Assembly (NCBI RefSeq): GCF_027172205.1
Contig: NC_070607.1
Location: 67,394,831 to 67,458,830, forward strand
Direction: 5' to 3'
Source: Podarcis raffonei
Lineage: Eukaryota; Chordata; Lepidosauria; Squamata; Lacertidae
DNA: 64,000 nt
Numbering within the stretch: the stretch's first letter is position 1; each line of letters starts with the position of its first letter. This document shows positions 31,086 to 41,960 of the stretch, piece by piece. Both the position numbers and the translations under genes were made by a program. The notes beneath the pieces are model-generated. The model worked only from the letters and a program-made list of their open reading frames with translations. It had not been told where the DNA came from and ran no database searches.

Positions 31086-31545
31086 GGTGGAACAGAGGAA
31101 GCTGCCTTATACTGAGTCAGACAGTTGGTCCATCTACCTCAGTGTTTATGCTTAGTGAAAACAGCTCTCCAGGATTCCAGACAGGAAGTGAAATATACTT
31201 GGAGTCAAGTGTGAATTTCATGCTCTTTATTCAGCTCATAGTAGCAATGAATGAAGCTTTCCCCGAAACTTCTAGCTATATATTTACACAATGAGCCCTG
31301 CGTGATTGGCTAATTCCGGGCTGCTCCTGCAGGCCAATCAGGTCGCTGATTCACTTCCACCTGGAGCTGGATTGGGTGGCTCCTGCGGACCAATCAGACT
31401 GCTGCATTCTGGATCCTATTGTTCTAGGATTCAGCTCAGTACATAACAGGAAGCATTCCCAGCCTTACCAGGGGATGCCAGGGATTGAACATGGGGGCTT
31501 CTGCACGCACAGGGGGTGCTCTCCTACTAAGCTGTAGCCCTTCCC
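31086..31545 (-). mobile_element. tRNA-derived SINE interrupted by a solo LTR
   Basis: 31100-31183 reads 'gaagctgccttatactgagtcagacagttggtccatctacctcagtgtt', the complement of the SINE 3' part. 31454-31540 reads 'cattcccagccttaccaggggatgccagggattgaac' and 'gtgctctcctactaagctgtagccctt', the complement of the head. The two halves join cleanly if 31189-31453 is removed. Confidence 0.85.
31189..31448 (-). mobile_element. Solo LTR of an endogenous retrovirus or LTR kin (fossil)
   Basis: A 260-bp block that, read on the minus strand, begins TGTTATGTACTG and ends GTATATTTCA, the TG...CA ends of an LTR. It is flanked by a 5-bp duplication, GGAAG (31184-31188, 31449-31453). Inside, again on the minus strand, are repeated CCAAT/ATTGG motifs, a TATA-like 'aaatatata' and a polyadenylation signal AATAAA, in the order of a U3-R-U5 unit. 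No internal coding part is present, so only the LTR is left, as after recombination between two LTRs. The exact family is not assigned; the small duplication fits several retroviral genera. Confidence 0.8.
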
Positions 31546-31648
31546 TCAACTGCAGCTCCCATCCTCCCTGGCCACTGAGCATGCTGGCTGGGCGTAAAGC
31601 AACAACAATTGCAATAAGCTCCTTGAACTGGGGGGGGGGGGCACAATA

Positions 31649-31890
31649 CAGTGGTACCTTGGGTTAAGAACTTAATTCGTTCCGGAGGTCCCTTCTTAAC
31701 CTGAAACTGTTCTTAACCTGAAGCACCACTTTAGCTAATGGGGCCTCCTGCTGCTGCCGCACCGCTGGAGCACGGTTTCTGTTCTCAACCTGAAGCAAAG
31801 TTCTTAACCTGAGGTACTATTTCTGGGTTAGTGGAGTCTGTAACCTGAAGCCTAAGTAACCTGAAGTGTATGTAACTCGAGGTACCACTG
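31649..31890 (+). mobile_element. TA-flanked MITE, GGTACC-ended family (copy 4)
   Basis: Ends CAGTGGTACC / GGTACCACTG with TA on both sides (31647-31648, 31891-31892). Interior as in copies 1 and 2, with four or more 'taacctgaa' blocks. Preceded by a poly-G tract (about 31630-31641). Confidence 0.9.
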
Positions 31891-31892
31891 TA

Positions 31893-32760
31893 GATGGAAA
31901 TGCAACTTCTTCACTGATTCTTTCTCTTTCAGCAACTACTTGTTGGTAAAGCAGATCATTTTCTTTCAGGCTTTACTTCATGTTCAGTCAGTATCAGTAT
32001 CGGTTAGCACATGCTAGTGCTAAATGTTTTGGCTGCCTCTCTTGGCTACGTGGAAAACCCATAAGCATTGTACAGCCTTTATTATTATTTACCCATATGA
32101 AGGTATGTTCATGTTAGGGACTTAAACATGAGCTGTTTTGCCTCAAGAGTTTACCCCAGGTGACATAAGGAGTGGGCCTCTGGCTCATCCCTGCAGGTGG
32201 ACAGCAGTGAGTGAAGTGGGACACCCTGTGCTAAAATAAAGATGGGACAATTGGTTCATCCACGAACCTCCGCCTGCGATAAGGACAACAGGAAAGAGAT
32301 CAAGGCCTGCTTCTGCCTCACTCAGGTGGAATGCCAGGGCAAAGTAACATCTAAACACAGCATTACTGACATTCCAAAGATTTCTTTTTTTCTAATCCGC
32401 ATGACTTTGTATCATTCGTCTGCATTAAAGCTTTCGTTTCCATCTCTGGCGTTTGCTAGGTTAGGGTGTGTTTGTGGCTTTGGCTGAGAGAATATCAAGG
32501 TTTTTAATCATCTGAAAATTGAGCAATGGCAGAGGTCGGCCTATATCTGTTCCTGTCCCAGGGTACAGTCTGTTCTGTCCCAAGGCACAAGAGGTGGCAC
32601 CTTTGCTGAAGCAAAGCAGGTCTGGGTCTGGTCAGTATATGGGTGGATGAACCTTGGGAGCAGCATGTATATGCCCTTGGGTTCCATGAAAGAAGAAAGA
32701 AGGTATATAGAAATTTAGGGAAATAAATACATTATATGGCTGTCATTGCCACAGTCAAGA
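31893..32760. other. Intergenic sequence, nothing recognised
   Basis: No gene or nameable repeat. Confidence 0.35.
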
Positions 32761-33060
32761 AGGGACAGTGTCTGAAAAACTACAGATCTCATTTTCATAA
32801 ACAGTCTGGATTACACCGCCTAACATTTTTGCTGCTTGTTTCTTCTGAAGGTTTATTTTAATGATTAAATGACCCAGAGAGTTTTATCGTCTAGATAACG
32901 AAAGCTTAAGAGTTAAGCCAAAACTTCATATGTTTATTATGATGTCTGCATTTATCTATTCCATCGTTTCAATCAACAAATGGAATGAAGCCATTTGGAT
33001 TTGTGCGTGCATACGTGTCATTGTGTGTGTGCATGAAGGCGCTTCCTGATTTTTTTCTGG
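32761..33060. other. AT-rich single-copy stretch, possible conserved non-coding element
   Basis: Unlike its surroundings, this stretch has no repeat signature, no open frame, and a dense set of homeodomain-like TAAT/ATTA cores (for example around 32860-32875 and 32930-32950). It resembles ancient conserved non-coding DNA in texture only; conservation itself cannot be judged from one sequence. Confidence 0.3.
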
Positions 33061-33129
33061 CGAGCACAGGAATGGGAGATACATTATGACTTGAGTTGTT
33101 TACAGAGCTTAAAGCAAAACCTCCCCCTG

Positions 33130-33262
33130 GTTCTCCGTTTGGTTTTCAAACTTAATCTGTTCCAGAAGTCCATTCCAAAACCTTAGACTAATCATATCAC
33201 ATGTTTTACTGTAGCATTGCTTCGAGAACTCATGAGCAAATGGCTGTTAAGTAAATGGCCAA
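33130..33262 (+). mobile_element. Degraded MITE fragment related to 33870-34181
   Basis: 'tttggttttcaaacttaatctgttccagaagtccattccaaaacc' matches the left part of the MITE at 33870 ('ttggttctcaaacttaatctgttccggaaggccattccaaaacc'). The remainder is diverged and no TA-flanked ends remain. Confidence 0.65.
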
Positions 33263-33869
33263 TCACTTAAATCATGCCTGAGCTTTCATATAGCTTTAGA
33301 GAAATGCATTTTTAATGCAACTCCTTTATGAAATAGATATTGTCTACAACAGCATAATTTCATTTTCCTTTTGTTTATCAGCCAGCATTTTTTGTGTGTG
33401 TCCATCAGTGTCAGACTTCAAGACAGGTCAGCTGTTAGGTACTGAGACTGTCTGTCTCCCCTTGGACTTCTTGCTTTCTGCTGATTTCCAGCAGAGGCTA
33501 GTAACTCATTCCAAAGAGTATTTAGGGGCACAAGGCACTGGAACATTCTGTTGTCTTAACATCTACAGAGCTGTGATCTTTGCACATCACCCAGCCCTGG
33601 GCTTTTCTGAAGGGCAGGGGAATGATGGGTGCATAAAATGCCTGTTACTGGCATATTGACGTTATGAAATGAAGTTCATTAACATTTATCGGCTGCATGG
33701 TTAATTTCCAGGAAAGTAGATTTATGGTAATAAAACTATTAAAATACACAAGATAACATTGTTATGAGTGCTGTTAACATGCTCCCTTTCTCAGTCTAAA
33801 AAGTTAATGAGCAGCCTTATTGAGACAGACTGGAAGGTCTTCACTTCCACCGTGACGCCTGTTCCTGTA
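33263..33869. other. Intergenic sequence, nothing recognised
   Basis: A 114-codon frame at 33315-33659 has no recognisable domain. 33670-33790 is AT-rich and repeat-free. Confidence 0.35.
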
Positions 33870-34181
33870 CAGTGGTACCTTGGTTCTCAAACTTAATCTG
33901 TTCCGGAAGGCCATTCCAAAACCAAGGCGAGCTTTCCCATAGAAAATAATACAAAATGGATTAATCCATTCCAGAACTTTAAAACAACCCCTAAAATAGC
34001 AATTCAACATGAATTTTACTATCTAATGAGACCATTTATCTATAAAATGAAAGCAATAATCAATGTACTATGTTCGGCTTCTGAAAAATGTTCGAAAGCC
34101 GGAACACTTACTTCCGGGTTTCCGGCATTTGGAAACCAAGGCGTTTGAGTACCAAGGTGTTTGAGAACCAAGGTAACACTG
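33870..34181 (+). mobile_element. TA-flanked MITE, longer subfamily
   Basis: Starts CAGTGGTACC and ends GGTAACACTG, with TA on both sides (33868-33869, 34182-34183). Only the ends are shared with the 220-240-bp MITEs. The interior (312 bp in all) is different, with 'ccaaggcgagctttcc', 'cttccgggtttccggc' and three repeats of 'gagtaccaagg / gagaaccaagg' near the right end. Confidence 0.85.
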
Positions 34182-34462
34182 TATTGCCTTGGTTTGGTTA
34201 GATTGGGGCACATAAGTTGTGCCTCTCTGGCTCTGTGCTACACTATTACTATTGTGTTTTAAGAACAGGTAAAGCCATTTGAGGCACTCTGGTGTGCTTT
34301 TTACAAGACTCTGGATTTGGAAAACCCAGGGCAAAGTTTCAGACTGGTGAAATCAAATGCCCAAACGCTTATTTTGTCTAAGCTTGGATTTGGGGGCTTT
34401 GCTCAGCCTTGAGATAATAAAGCAGCAGGTCCCTACAGCTTGGGCAGATCCATAGCACACAT

Positions 34463-34947
34463 CAGGGACGTCCGACTCCCAAGAGACTGCGATCTACTCA
34501 CAGTATAAAAAAACTGGCCGTGATCTACCCATTGTCGTTGGATGAATCAAAGTTGTTGAGCTGTTTTTTAGGGAGCAAATGAATGAATGAGACTGAATGA
34601 GCATTATACACAGAACATAATCAAAAGTCGATTATATAAAACACAGCTTAGGGCCTTGAGTCCACAGTCCGATAGTGGAACTTAATCTGATGGCCCACTT
34701 TTTTGCTAGGAAGCAAAAGTTGCTGAGCTTTTCTAGGAAACCAAAGTTGTTCAACTTTTCTTAGGAAGCCAGAGTGGTTGAGCTTTTTTTTAAGGATGCA
34801 GTAGTTGTTGAGCTTTTTTTATTCTATTTTTTATTTTTTTATTTTGGGGGGAAGGAGATCCCTGAGGGACCAGAGATCGACCAGGATCTACCAGGAACAT
34901 CCCCGCGATCTACCAGTAGATTGTGATCTACCTGTTGGACATGCCTG
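34463..34947. mobile_element. Non-autonomous hAT-like element with internal repeats
   Basis: Starts CAGGGACGTCC and ends GGACATGCCTG, an imperfect inverted repeat. The flanks GCACACAT (34455-34462) and GCATACAT (34948-34955) are an 8-bp duplication with one change. Both ends carry 'gatctac' motifs. The interior holds four or five diverged repeats of 'agttgttgagcttttt' with 'aggaagc' between 34548 and 34825. No ORF. 485 bp. Confidence 0.8.
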
Positions 34948-35108
34948 GCATACATTTAAAGTGTGTTCAATGGGCATTTGAAGGAAATGACTTCACCCAA
35001 AGAATCCCGAGAACTGTATTTTTCTCCCACAGACCTACAATTCCCCGTACCCTTAACAAACTATAGCTCCAAGAATTCTTTTGGGGGAAGTCAGTGCTGG
35101 TCAGAGAT

Positions 35109-35231
35109 CCAACCAGAGGGGAGTCAACCCAGAACGTAACCTTGAATGGTGCTCTGTACCTGGTGTGAGATGTAAGTGTTGAGTCAATTGGGGGCACCAC
35201 TCAAGTTCCGAGTTGACTCCCCTCTGGTTGG
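35109..35231. repeat. Inverted repeat with 20-bp perfect arms
   Basis: CCAACCAGAGGGGAGTCAAC at 35109-35128 is exactly complementary to 35212-35231. The pairing extends inward with mismatches through 'gaatggtgc' and 'gcaccactc'. The whole 123-bp unit could be a small MITE or a hairpin; no target duplication is obvious. Confidence 0.85.
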
Positions 35232-35564
35232 GTCTATGACCAGGCATTTACAGTACTGTACTGAGGAATTTTACCTCTTTGCCATGACTGGAACTCGTAG
35301 GTATCCAGTCTACACCAATGTAGTTAAAGTCACCCATTACCAATACATTTTCTCTTTGGGGTGCTTGCTTGATTTCATTCCTCATCTCAAGATCTCCCTG
35401 GGCATTATGATCAGGAGGACAACAGTGCATCCCCAGCTCTAAATTACTCTAAGGGTACTCTAAGGGTGAAGGAATCTTCCCCCTTGAAGTTTTCTGGTTT
35501 GCTGGACTGAATGCCCTCTTTGACATACAGACAACGCCATCTACAGTACATCCTTCCTGTATAA

Positions 35565-35818
35565 AGGTAAAGGGACCCCTGACCATTAGGTCCAGTCGTG
35601 ACCAACTCTGGGGTTGCGGCGCTCATCTCGCTTTATTGGCCGAGGGAGCCGGCATACAGCTTCCAGGTCATGTGGCCAGCATGGAGTTCGAATCCCCGTG
35701 ACGGGGTGAGCTCCCGTTGTTCGGTCCCAGCTCCTGCCAACCTAGGGGATTCGAACCGCTGACCTTCTGATCGGCAAGTCCTAAGCTTTGTGGTTTAACC
35801 CACAGCGCCACCCGCGTC
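35565..35818 (-). mobile_element. Sauria-type SINE with an internal deletion and inversion
   Basis: The outer parts are in reverse orientation: tail at 35565-35684, head at 35746-35818. The block 35686-35745 ('gttcgaatccccgtgac...ccaacctag') is in the forward orientation. The normal middle of about 100 bp is gone. A 12-bp inverted repeat (GTTCGAATCCCC at 35686, GGGGATTCGAAC at 35745-35756) marks the right joint. The flanks CCTGTATAA and CCTGTGTAA (35556-35564, 35819-35827) are a 9-bp duplication with one change. Confidence 0.85.
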
Positions 35819-35827
35819 CCTGTGTAA

Positions 35828-36816
35828 TTTATATCTAAAGAAAGCCATGTCTTACTGGTTCTCTGCATTCCTCCAGGTTTCCATTATGCCCACTGTATAT
35901 CAGTGCCATCCTCTAAGACCAAGCAGTCTAGTTCACCCATCTTGGCTCAGAGGCTTCTAGCATTAGCTTATAAACACTTGTATGCTGTCTCTCTCTTCAA
36001 GTGTCTTGCTCTTGCCTTTTGACTTGTGTTGCTTTGGCCTTTCTGAATTGCTTTCCTGTGCCCTGTACTCACAATGCCTAGTTCTATGCTTTCCCCATTT
36101 AATTTTTCACCAGTTTTTTCATCTTCAACGCAGAGGATTCATTCTGAATTGGACCCTCCCCAGCTCTTGTCGGCTTCCCTCCCTCCCCACAATCAGCTTA
36201 AAAGCTGCTCTGCCACCTTTTTCAAGTGCCAACAGAATCCTCTTTTAACATATACTAATGAATACATAGCCCTCTGAATTGTACTGTGACCTTTCTAGTT
36301 TGGCTCAAGGGGATTCACTCAGCAAGAGGTTTCTTATTTCTGATGTAAATCACCCTTGCTTCCCACAAGGCTCTACCACACAAACCCTCCAAGGTCTCTT
36401 ACTGAGGCAGGTGGTTTCTTTCTGCTATTCTCCTCTCGCCGCCTCAAGCAATGCTGGGCTCTTTTCACAGCAGCCTTTAGCCATTGTGGTTTGGCCACCA
36501 GGGGGCCTACGGTTCAATAAAGGATGATTGGAGCGAATTACTGGGAGAAACGGTTTTTATTCTGGCCCAAGATCTGAGGGAATGCAGAACGGCAGTGAGG
36601 CTGGTCGAGGCAGACTGAAGAGTTTCTCCGTCTTGGCTCAATCCGGGCTGAAGCATCAGGGTCGCCTCCCCCTGCTCCCTGCCCTCTTAATACCCCGAGT
36701 CAAAGCGTGGGAATTTTCTCCCTCATTTCCTCCTAGTTTGCTGTGCCATCTCTGCTGGCTCTTTTTGTAAGTTGCCTTCTGTGTGCATCGTCCTCCCCAT
36801 CTGTGCAGAAGGAAGG
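35828..36816. other. Upstream region of GPR37L1; presumed promoter and 5' UTR
   Basis: No repeat covers this block. It must hold the promoter and 5' UTR, but I see no TATA box in a convincing place and cannot mark the start of transcription. An in-frame open stretch runs upstream of the first ATG, with no earlier in-frame ATG. Confidence 0.4.
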
Positions 36817-37596
36817 ATGCCTTTGCCTTGGACAATGATGCTTTTGCTTCCTTTCCTGCAGCCTCTGGAGACCAGGGTGAAGGAAGGTGCTGCCCCGCTT
36901 CTTCAAGAGCCTTCGATATCCTCCAGGAGGGAGCAGAGGGCTGGAGAGGGTCATTTAACAAGGCACTTTGTCTCCCCAGAGGCGCTGCTGGAGATGCCTG
37001 GAAGACCGGGCAGGCTGAGATGGCCAGGATCCCTTGGCAATCAGAGGGGGTGGCAGCTGTCGGAAGAGCAACTGAGGTGGAGAAGGACTCGCCGGGGAAC
37101 TGAGGATGAAGAGCCCAAGCCAGTTCAGCAGTACGTTCCGGGAGTAAAAGTGGAGTTTCCTCGGCCCGTGCTCCCTGGCAGCTTACGGCCCACCAAGGCC
37201 CTGGTGCCGTCCAGCACATATCCCTCTGAGCAGCGCCAGCGGAGTCCAGCGGTCCACGGGGCCACAGAACCCCAGGACAATATGACTGTGGCATCAGGGA
37301 AGCGCCCTCAGATCCAAAACCCTCTGTACCCAGTGACCGAGAGCTCTTACAGCGCCTACGCTGTCATGTTCCTGTCCCTCATTGTCTTTGCCGTGGGCAT
37401 CATTGGGAACCTCTCCGTGATGTGCATCGTCTGGCACAACTACTACATGAAAAGTGCCTGGAACTCCATCTTGGCCAGCCTTGCCTTCTGGGACTTCCTC
37501 ATCCTCTTCTTCTGCCTGCCAGTGGTTATCTTCAATGAGATCACCAAGAAGAGGCTGCTGGGGAGCATCTCCTGCCGCGTGGTGCCTTTCATGGAG
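36817..37596 (+). CDS. GPR37L1: GPR37L1, coding exon 1
   Basis: The gene encodes a class A GPCR of glial cells related to the endothelin/bombesin receptors. Prosaposin peptides have been proposed as ligand, though this is disputed. This exon gives residues 1-260: the long extracellular N-terminus, TM1 (about 177-203), TM2 (about 217-240) and the start of TM3. Clear family signatures are RRGTEDEE (from residue 92; the Arg-rich stretch before it looks like a furin-type site, as in human KRGTEDEE), [21 protein letters not shown] (from 168) and [18 protein letters not shown], then [21 protein letters not shown]155 in NMT is a glycosylation sequon. C253 is the TM3 cysteine of the conserved disulfide. 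The exon ends ATG GAG followed by the donor GTAAGA, phase 0. The ATG at 36817 is the only candidate upstream of the hydrophobic MMLLLPFL stretch. The region before RRGTEDEE is about 47 residues longer than in human and the signal peptide looks weak, so the true N-terminus is less certain than the rest. Confidence 0.93.
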
Positions 37597-37774
37597 GTAA
37601 GAGATTCCACTGCGGTCCTCCCTCGTTTCTCATCAGCAATTTTGTGCGTCCTCTTTGTGGGGTAATGTTGGAGCGTGTGCCCAGCTATATATTGCGAGCT
37701 TGGACTTACACCCTCTACAGTGTAACTCAGTGCCTCCTATGCTATATATTCTAACCTCATATGAAAGGCTGGAG

Positions 37775-37910
37775 CAGGCATAGGCAACCTCGGCCCTCCA
37801 GATGTTTTGGGACTACAATTCCCGTCATTCCTGACCACTGGTCCTGCTAGCTAGGGATCATGGGAGTTGTAGTCACAAAACATCTGGAGGGCTGAGGTTG
37901 CCCATGCCTT
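37775..37910. mobile_element. Palindromic hAT-like MITE in the GPR37L1 intron
   Basis: The 136-bp near-palindrome has left arm CAGGCATAGGCAACCTC and a right arm ending GAGGTTGCCCATGCCTT; inner arms include 'ccctccagatgttttg' and its complement. The flanks GGCTGGAG (37767-37774) and GGCTGGAC (37911-37918) are an 8-bp duplication with one change. Same family as 56085-56220. Confidence 0.88.
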
Positions 37911-38919
37911 GGCTGGACGCTACACCAGCCTTCTTCCCAACCAGGCAACAGGTGTGTCCCAGATCACTGAGATGCCTTTCAGAAAATGGAGATAAGTATG
38001 CTTGTTGGATGAGGAAAGTATTGCCACCGATGGTATTTTTAAAGCCTGATTACCATGGGCATTCATCTGAACTGTGCTTAGGCCATTTGAAAACTGCTGA
38101 GGGTCTTGGTGGACCACTTCATGGTTTTTCTGCCTCTTGTAGCAATTGCCACTGTGCTAGATGCTCTCTGGTTTCTATTTGTATTTTATTGCTTCTTTTA
38201 TTTCTTATAGTTATTTCATTGTATTACAATTTGAATTTCACAGAAGCAATAACAATGCAATTAAAAATCAGTATGGCTATTTAATATGGACATGCCATGG
38301 ACCACCTGAGTGAAGCTAGCTGACCACAGGTGGTCCCTGGAGCACAGTTTGAGAACTCCTTGCATAGTGATTTGTTGCTGCATTGACTCCAGAAACTCGG
38401 AGCTACAGAACAAACATGGGGAAGTTGTGCATTATTTGTCTAGAAGAAAACATAGCATATGATGGAAATACAGCTAATTTACGGAGCAAGGTTATAAATG
38501 CGAATACTTTTAAGTCCCCTCAGGAAGATAATGCCCCAATTAAAAATAATAAACATATCAAACAGTTGCACTGAACCCATTAACCAGCAGGGTTTCAGGC
38601 TGCTATAACAATCTAAGACAATTCAAAGAGCTGTATTCATACCATTGCAAAGTTTTATTCACAACTTTTAAAGGTTCGGAGCAAGGACAGAGAAGGCAGC
38701 CATTCTTGGAAAAATTCTCTCCCATTGGGGACAATGCAGTCCTTTTAGGGTACCACTGCCTTTAACAGTCATGTGACAGGGATACTACATCATGCTGCGA
38801 AAGGCTCTACTTGTTGAATTTCTACCTGTTGTGCCTGCTTTGAAAAGAACAGAGACAGTCGCAGCCCTAACTTTAAGACTTCATCCAGGTACTTATCACT
38901 GAGAGATATATGCAGCAGT

Positions 38920-39000
38920 GTCGTGAGAACGTAAGAATAACCTCCTGGATCAGGCCAAAGGCCCATCTAGTTCAACATCCTATTCTTACAGTGGCAGGAA
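38920..39000 (+). mobile_element. Short interspersed repeat fragment
   Basis: 'cgtaagaataacctcctggatcaggccaaaggcccatctagttcaacatcctattcttacagtggc' is a pattern repeated widely in reptile genomes ('ggatcaggccaatggcccatctagtccagcat'). A related 3' piece may be at 40700-40800 ('ggatcagcctttggtctgatccagcagggctt'). Family not assigned. Confidence 0.5.
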
Positions 39001-41141
39001 ACCCATTAGAAGTGTGCCACATTTCTAAATTGCATAGAAGTTCCCCTCTACTTGGGTTGTGAGGTGTATGCTTGTGCGTGTGATGGCGCATGTTGATAAT
39101 ACTTCTGGTGTGTCTTAAGCTTTCACACCTGGGGATAACCTTATCTTTTTTTATAGACTGGACAGTAAGTCTGAGGTACACAAAGGCTATGTACCTCACT
39201 TCAGGTCCCAGGGGAAATCTGTGGCAAAGGAAGGAACTGAACCAGGGATTCAGCTGGTATTTGAGGAGAGCCCATACTTACCCTTATGGGCATGTGGATC
39301 TTCTTTTGACATAACCAGCAGAGGAAGGAAGAGCAACCAAGTGATAAATCCCTCTTCTACACAACCGTTAATGGCACAATAATTCTGCCCTCTTTTTCAT
39401 CTGCTCATGCTATCAATATATTTGCTTTTGCACATGAACCTCAAGCATCCGTGTGTGCAGGCAACTGCATCAGCCATGATAATGTATTTGTTTAGTGTTT
39501 CGGCATATCCAAGATACATTTTATTTTCAGCTGCATTGGTTTCTAAGGCAGTGGGGTGAGGGCAGATCCTGCACTCCTGTGAGCGCTCAAAACGTTGCAC
39601 CTTTGAAAACAGGGAGGCTTACTTTTGAGTAAACATGGATAAGATTGCACTGCACATGCAACATTTGTGTGGAGTACCCTGCCCCCTTCCATGCCTTGCC
39701 AGAGTGTGCCTAAAAGACAAGTCTGAATAATCAACCGCTGTCAATGAAGATGGTTGACAAATGCTCAGTATGGCGGATCTCTGTGAAACTCACTCTGCAC
39801 TTAAAGACATGAAAACTAGGCTGTCAGGTGGAAGGATGGCAAAGACATGGCTGGGTGGACCTGTACATTTACCATGTAATTCTACCATTAGAATATTGTT
39901 CCCTGTTCTGTCCCAAGGCACTTGGGCTTCAGAGGGTTCCCATCCCAGGAAAGCAGCCTGGTGTGAGGTCAGATTCACACAATCCTTTATCTCCAGTCAG
40001 ATGTAGGAAAATAAATTAACATGGCCATGTGGTGGAGCAGTTGTCTGATTGTCCAGGATTCTTTGGGAGAAACCATTATGTTTGAACTGGCACAAAACGG
40101 ATGTGAGTTAGAGCCAACCAACGATCAGGATCTAAACTACTAGCTCATGTCAACTTCATTCCGGTTTGACCATAATGGCTTCTCCCAGAGAACATTGGGG
40201 ATTATGGGAACCAAACTAGACATTAATTACATGCTTGGGATTGGCTACATCTTTCTTTTTGCCCCGATTTTCAAATATTATGTAGAATTTTAAAAATCAA
40301 GGCAAATAGCAGCTGGTGTAAAACTCAATTTCCAATGGGAAGACAGTGCAAGGAAAATGATTTTTTAATTTTAAAAATCTCGCTCTCCGGATCAGGATAT
40401 GGGGCTTTGAAGCTGCTTTTTGTAAATGAAGAGACATTGCTAGTCCCAAATGCAGGATGCAAAAACATGGTTAAAGTCATGCCTAGTTTGGCTGCTAAAT
40501 TTGGTGAAGGTGCTAGGAATTCTGTTACTTATCCCTAGTCTCCCCATCAAATTACATTTCCCTCACCCCCAGGAAAACAGGTGATCAATGACTGCTTGCC
40601 ATGATGGCTATATGCTACCTCCAAGATCAAAGGCAAAATGCCTCTGAATGCCAGTTGCTGGGGAACAACAGTGGGAAATAAGAATGCCATTGTGCTCACG
40701 ACCTGCATGTCAGCTTCCCATAGGCATCTGATTGGCCCCTGTGGGAAGCAGGACATTGGATTGGATCAGCCTTTGGTCTGATCCAGCAGGGCTTTTCTTA
40801 CAACAGAACCATCAAGAGCATTGTGTCAGCTCACGGCCAGGCTGCATTAGAGTTCATTCGACCCACAATTGCCCCTGTGAATTTGTGTGGCTGGTTTTGT
40901 CTCATATAGGGCAAAGCACATAGGAAAGCTCCATAGAATGTTGGCACCTTCCTTCTCAAATAGCTCCGACTGAAGTTGGAGTGTTCTCATTTGCAGTGAA
41001 TTGGAACTGCCCAGGTTTATGGTAGTGCTCTTGCACACATCTCAATCATTTCAACAGGGTTTGTACCAGGGAATATCCCAGTAGCTTATACCTAGGACTG
41101 AGAAGACAGGTGATTTATTGAAAGCTAGTGTTCTGCGGACA

Positions 41142-41238
41142 AACGCCGGCTCCCTCGAACTATAGAGCGAGATGAGCACGCAACCCCAGAGTCATCCACG
41201 ACTGGACCTAACGGTCAGGGGTATCTTTACCTTTACCT
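41142..41238 (+). mobile_element. Sauria-type SINE, 3' fragment
   Basis: Only the last ~95 bp of the SINE: 'cgccggctccctcg', 'gcaaccccagagtc', 'gactggacctaacggtcagggg' and the 'ctttacctttacc' tail. The tRNA-like head is absent (5' truncation). Confidence 0.85.
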
Positions 41239-41639
41239 TAGTGTTATGCAATAAGCAAAGTGTTGGAAACTGGAACTGGGTGGTGCATGTTTAAATTCCA
41301 ACTGGAACTGAAATGAAATTTTGTGCAGAATAAAGTCTTTGTGATTTCTTACAAGCCAATTGTTTACTTTCTGAATGATGAATGTTTACAAATGTGGGGC
41401 TAGGCTGGTAAGTGGGGGAGACCAATGGGACCATGTGTCGGTGGTCCTGAAAGTGCCGCACCATGTGCCAATGAGCTACTGGGCCAATTCAAGGGGTTAG
41501 TACTAGCATGGGACCCAAGTACCTAAAAGAGTGCCTTCCCCAATACCAGTCATCTTGGTCTTTATGATCAGCAGGTGAGGACTTGCTGGTGATGCTGCTG
41601 CTGGAGGCTGTCCAGTTTGCATTGACCCATAATGGGGTC

Positions 41640-41960
41640 TTTACAGTAGTGATTCCCCATTTGTGGAACCACCTTCCCTAGTGAAGTGAACCTGTCTCTT
41701 GTCCTGCATTATTGACTTTTCAGGATAAATTCAGACACATTCCTGCATTTGGTAGCTGAAAGACAATGTTTCTGGCAACCCTGAGATCACTGGTTGAGAA
41801 AATGTTTTAAAATTGCTTTTGGAATGTTTTGAACTATTTAGTCCCCCCCCCCCAAAATGTTTTAACATTGCTGTGTCTACCACCCTGGGCTCCTTCTGGA
41901 GTAAGGACAGGATATAAACCAAATGAATAAATAAAAAATGATGATGATGATGTTCAGACT
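41640..41960 (+). mobile_element. L2/CR1-type LINE 3' end
   Basis: 'gtagtgattccccatttgtggaaccaccttccctagtgaagtg' is the coding end, and 'accctgggctccttctggagtaaggacaggatataaacc' with an 'aaatgaataaataaa' and ATG-repeat tail is the 3' UTR end. A poly-C tract interrupts it near 41844. Diverged, 5'-truncated. Confidence 0.65.

Noticed and set aside
1-36300. ELF3 exons (next upstream gene in human order)
   Set aside because: No ETS-domain or other ELF3 coding block was seen on either strand.
36772-36816. Upstream extension of the GPR37L1 frame
   Set aside because: The frame is open but starts at TTG and has no ATG before 36817; it is more likely 5' UTR.
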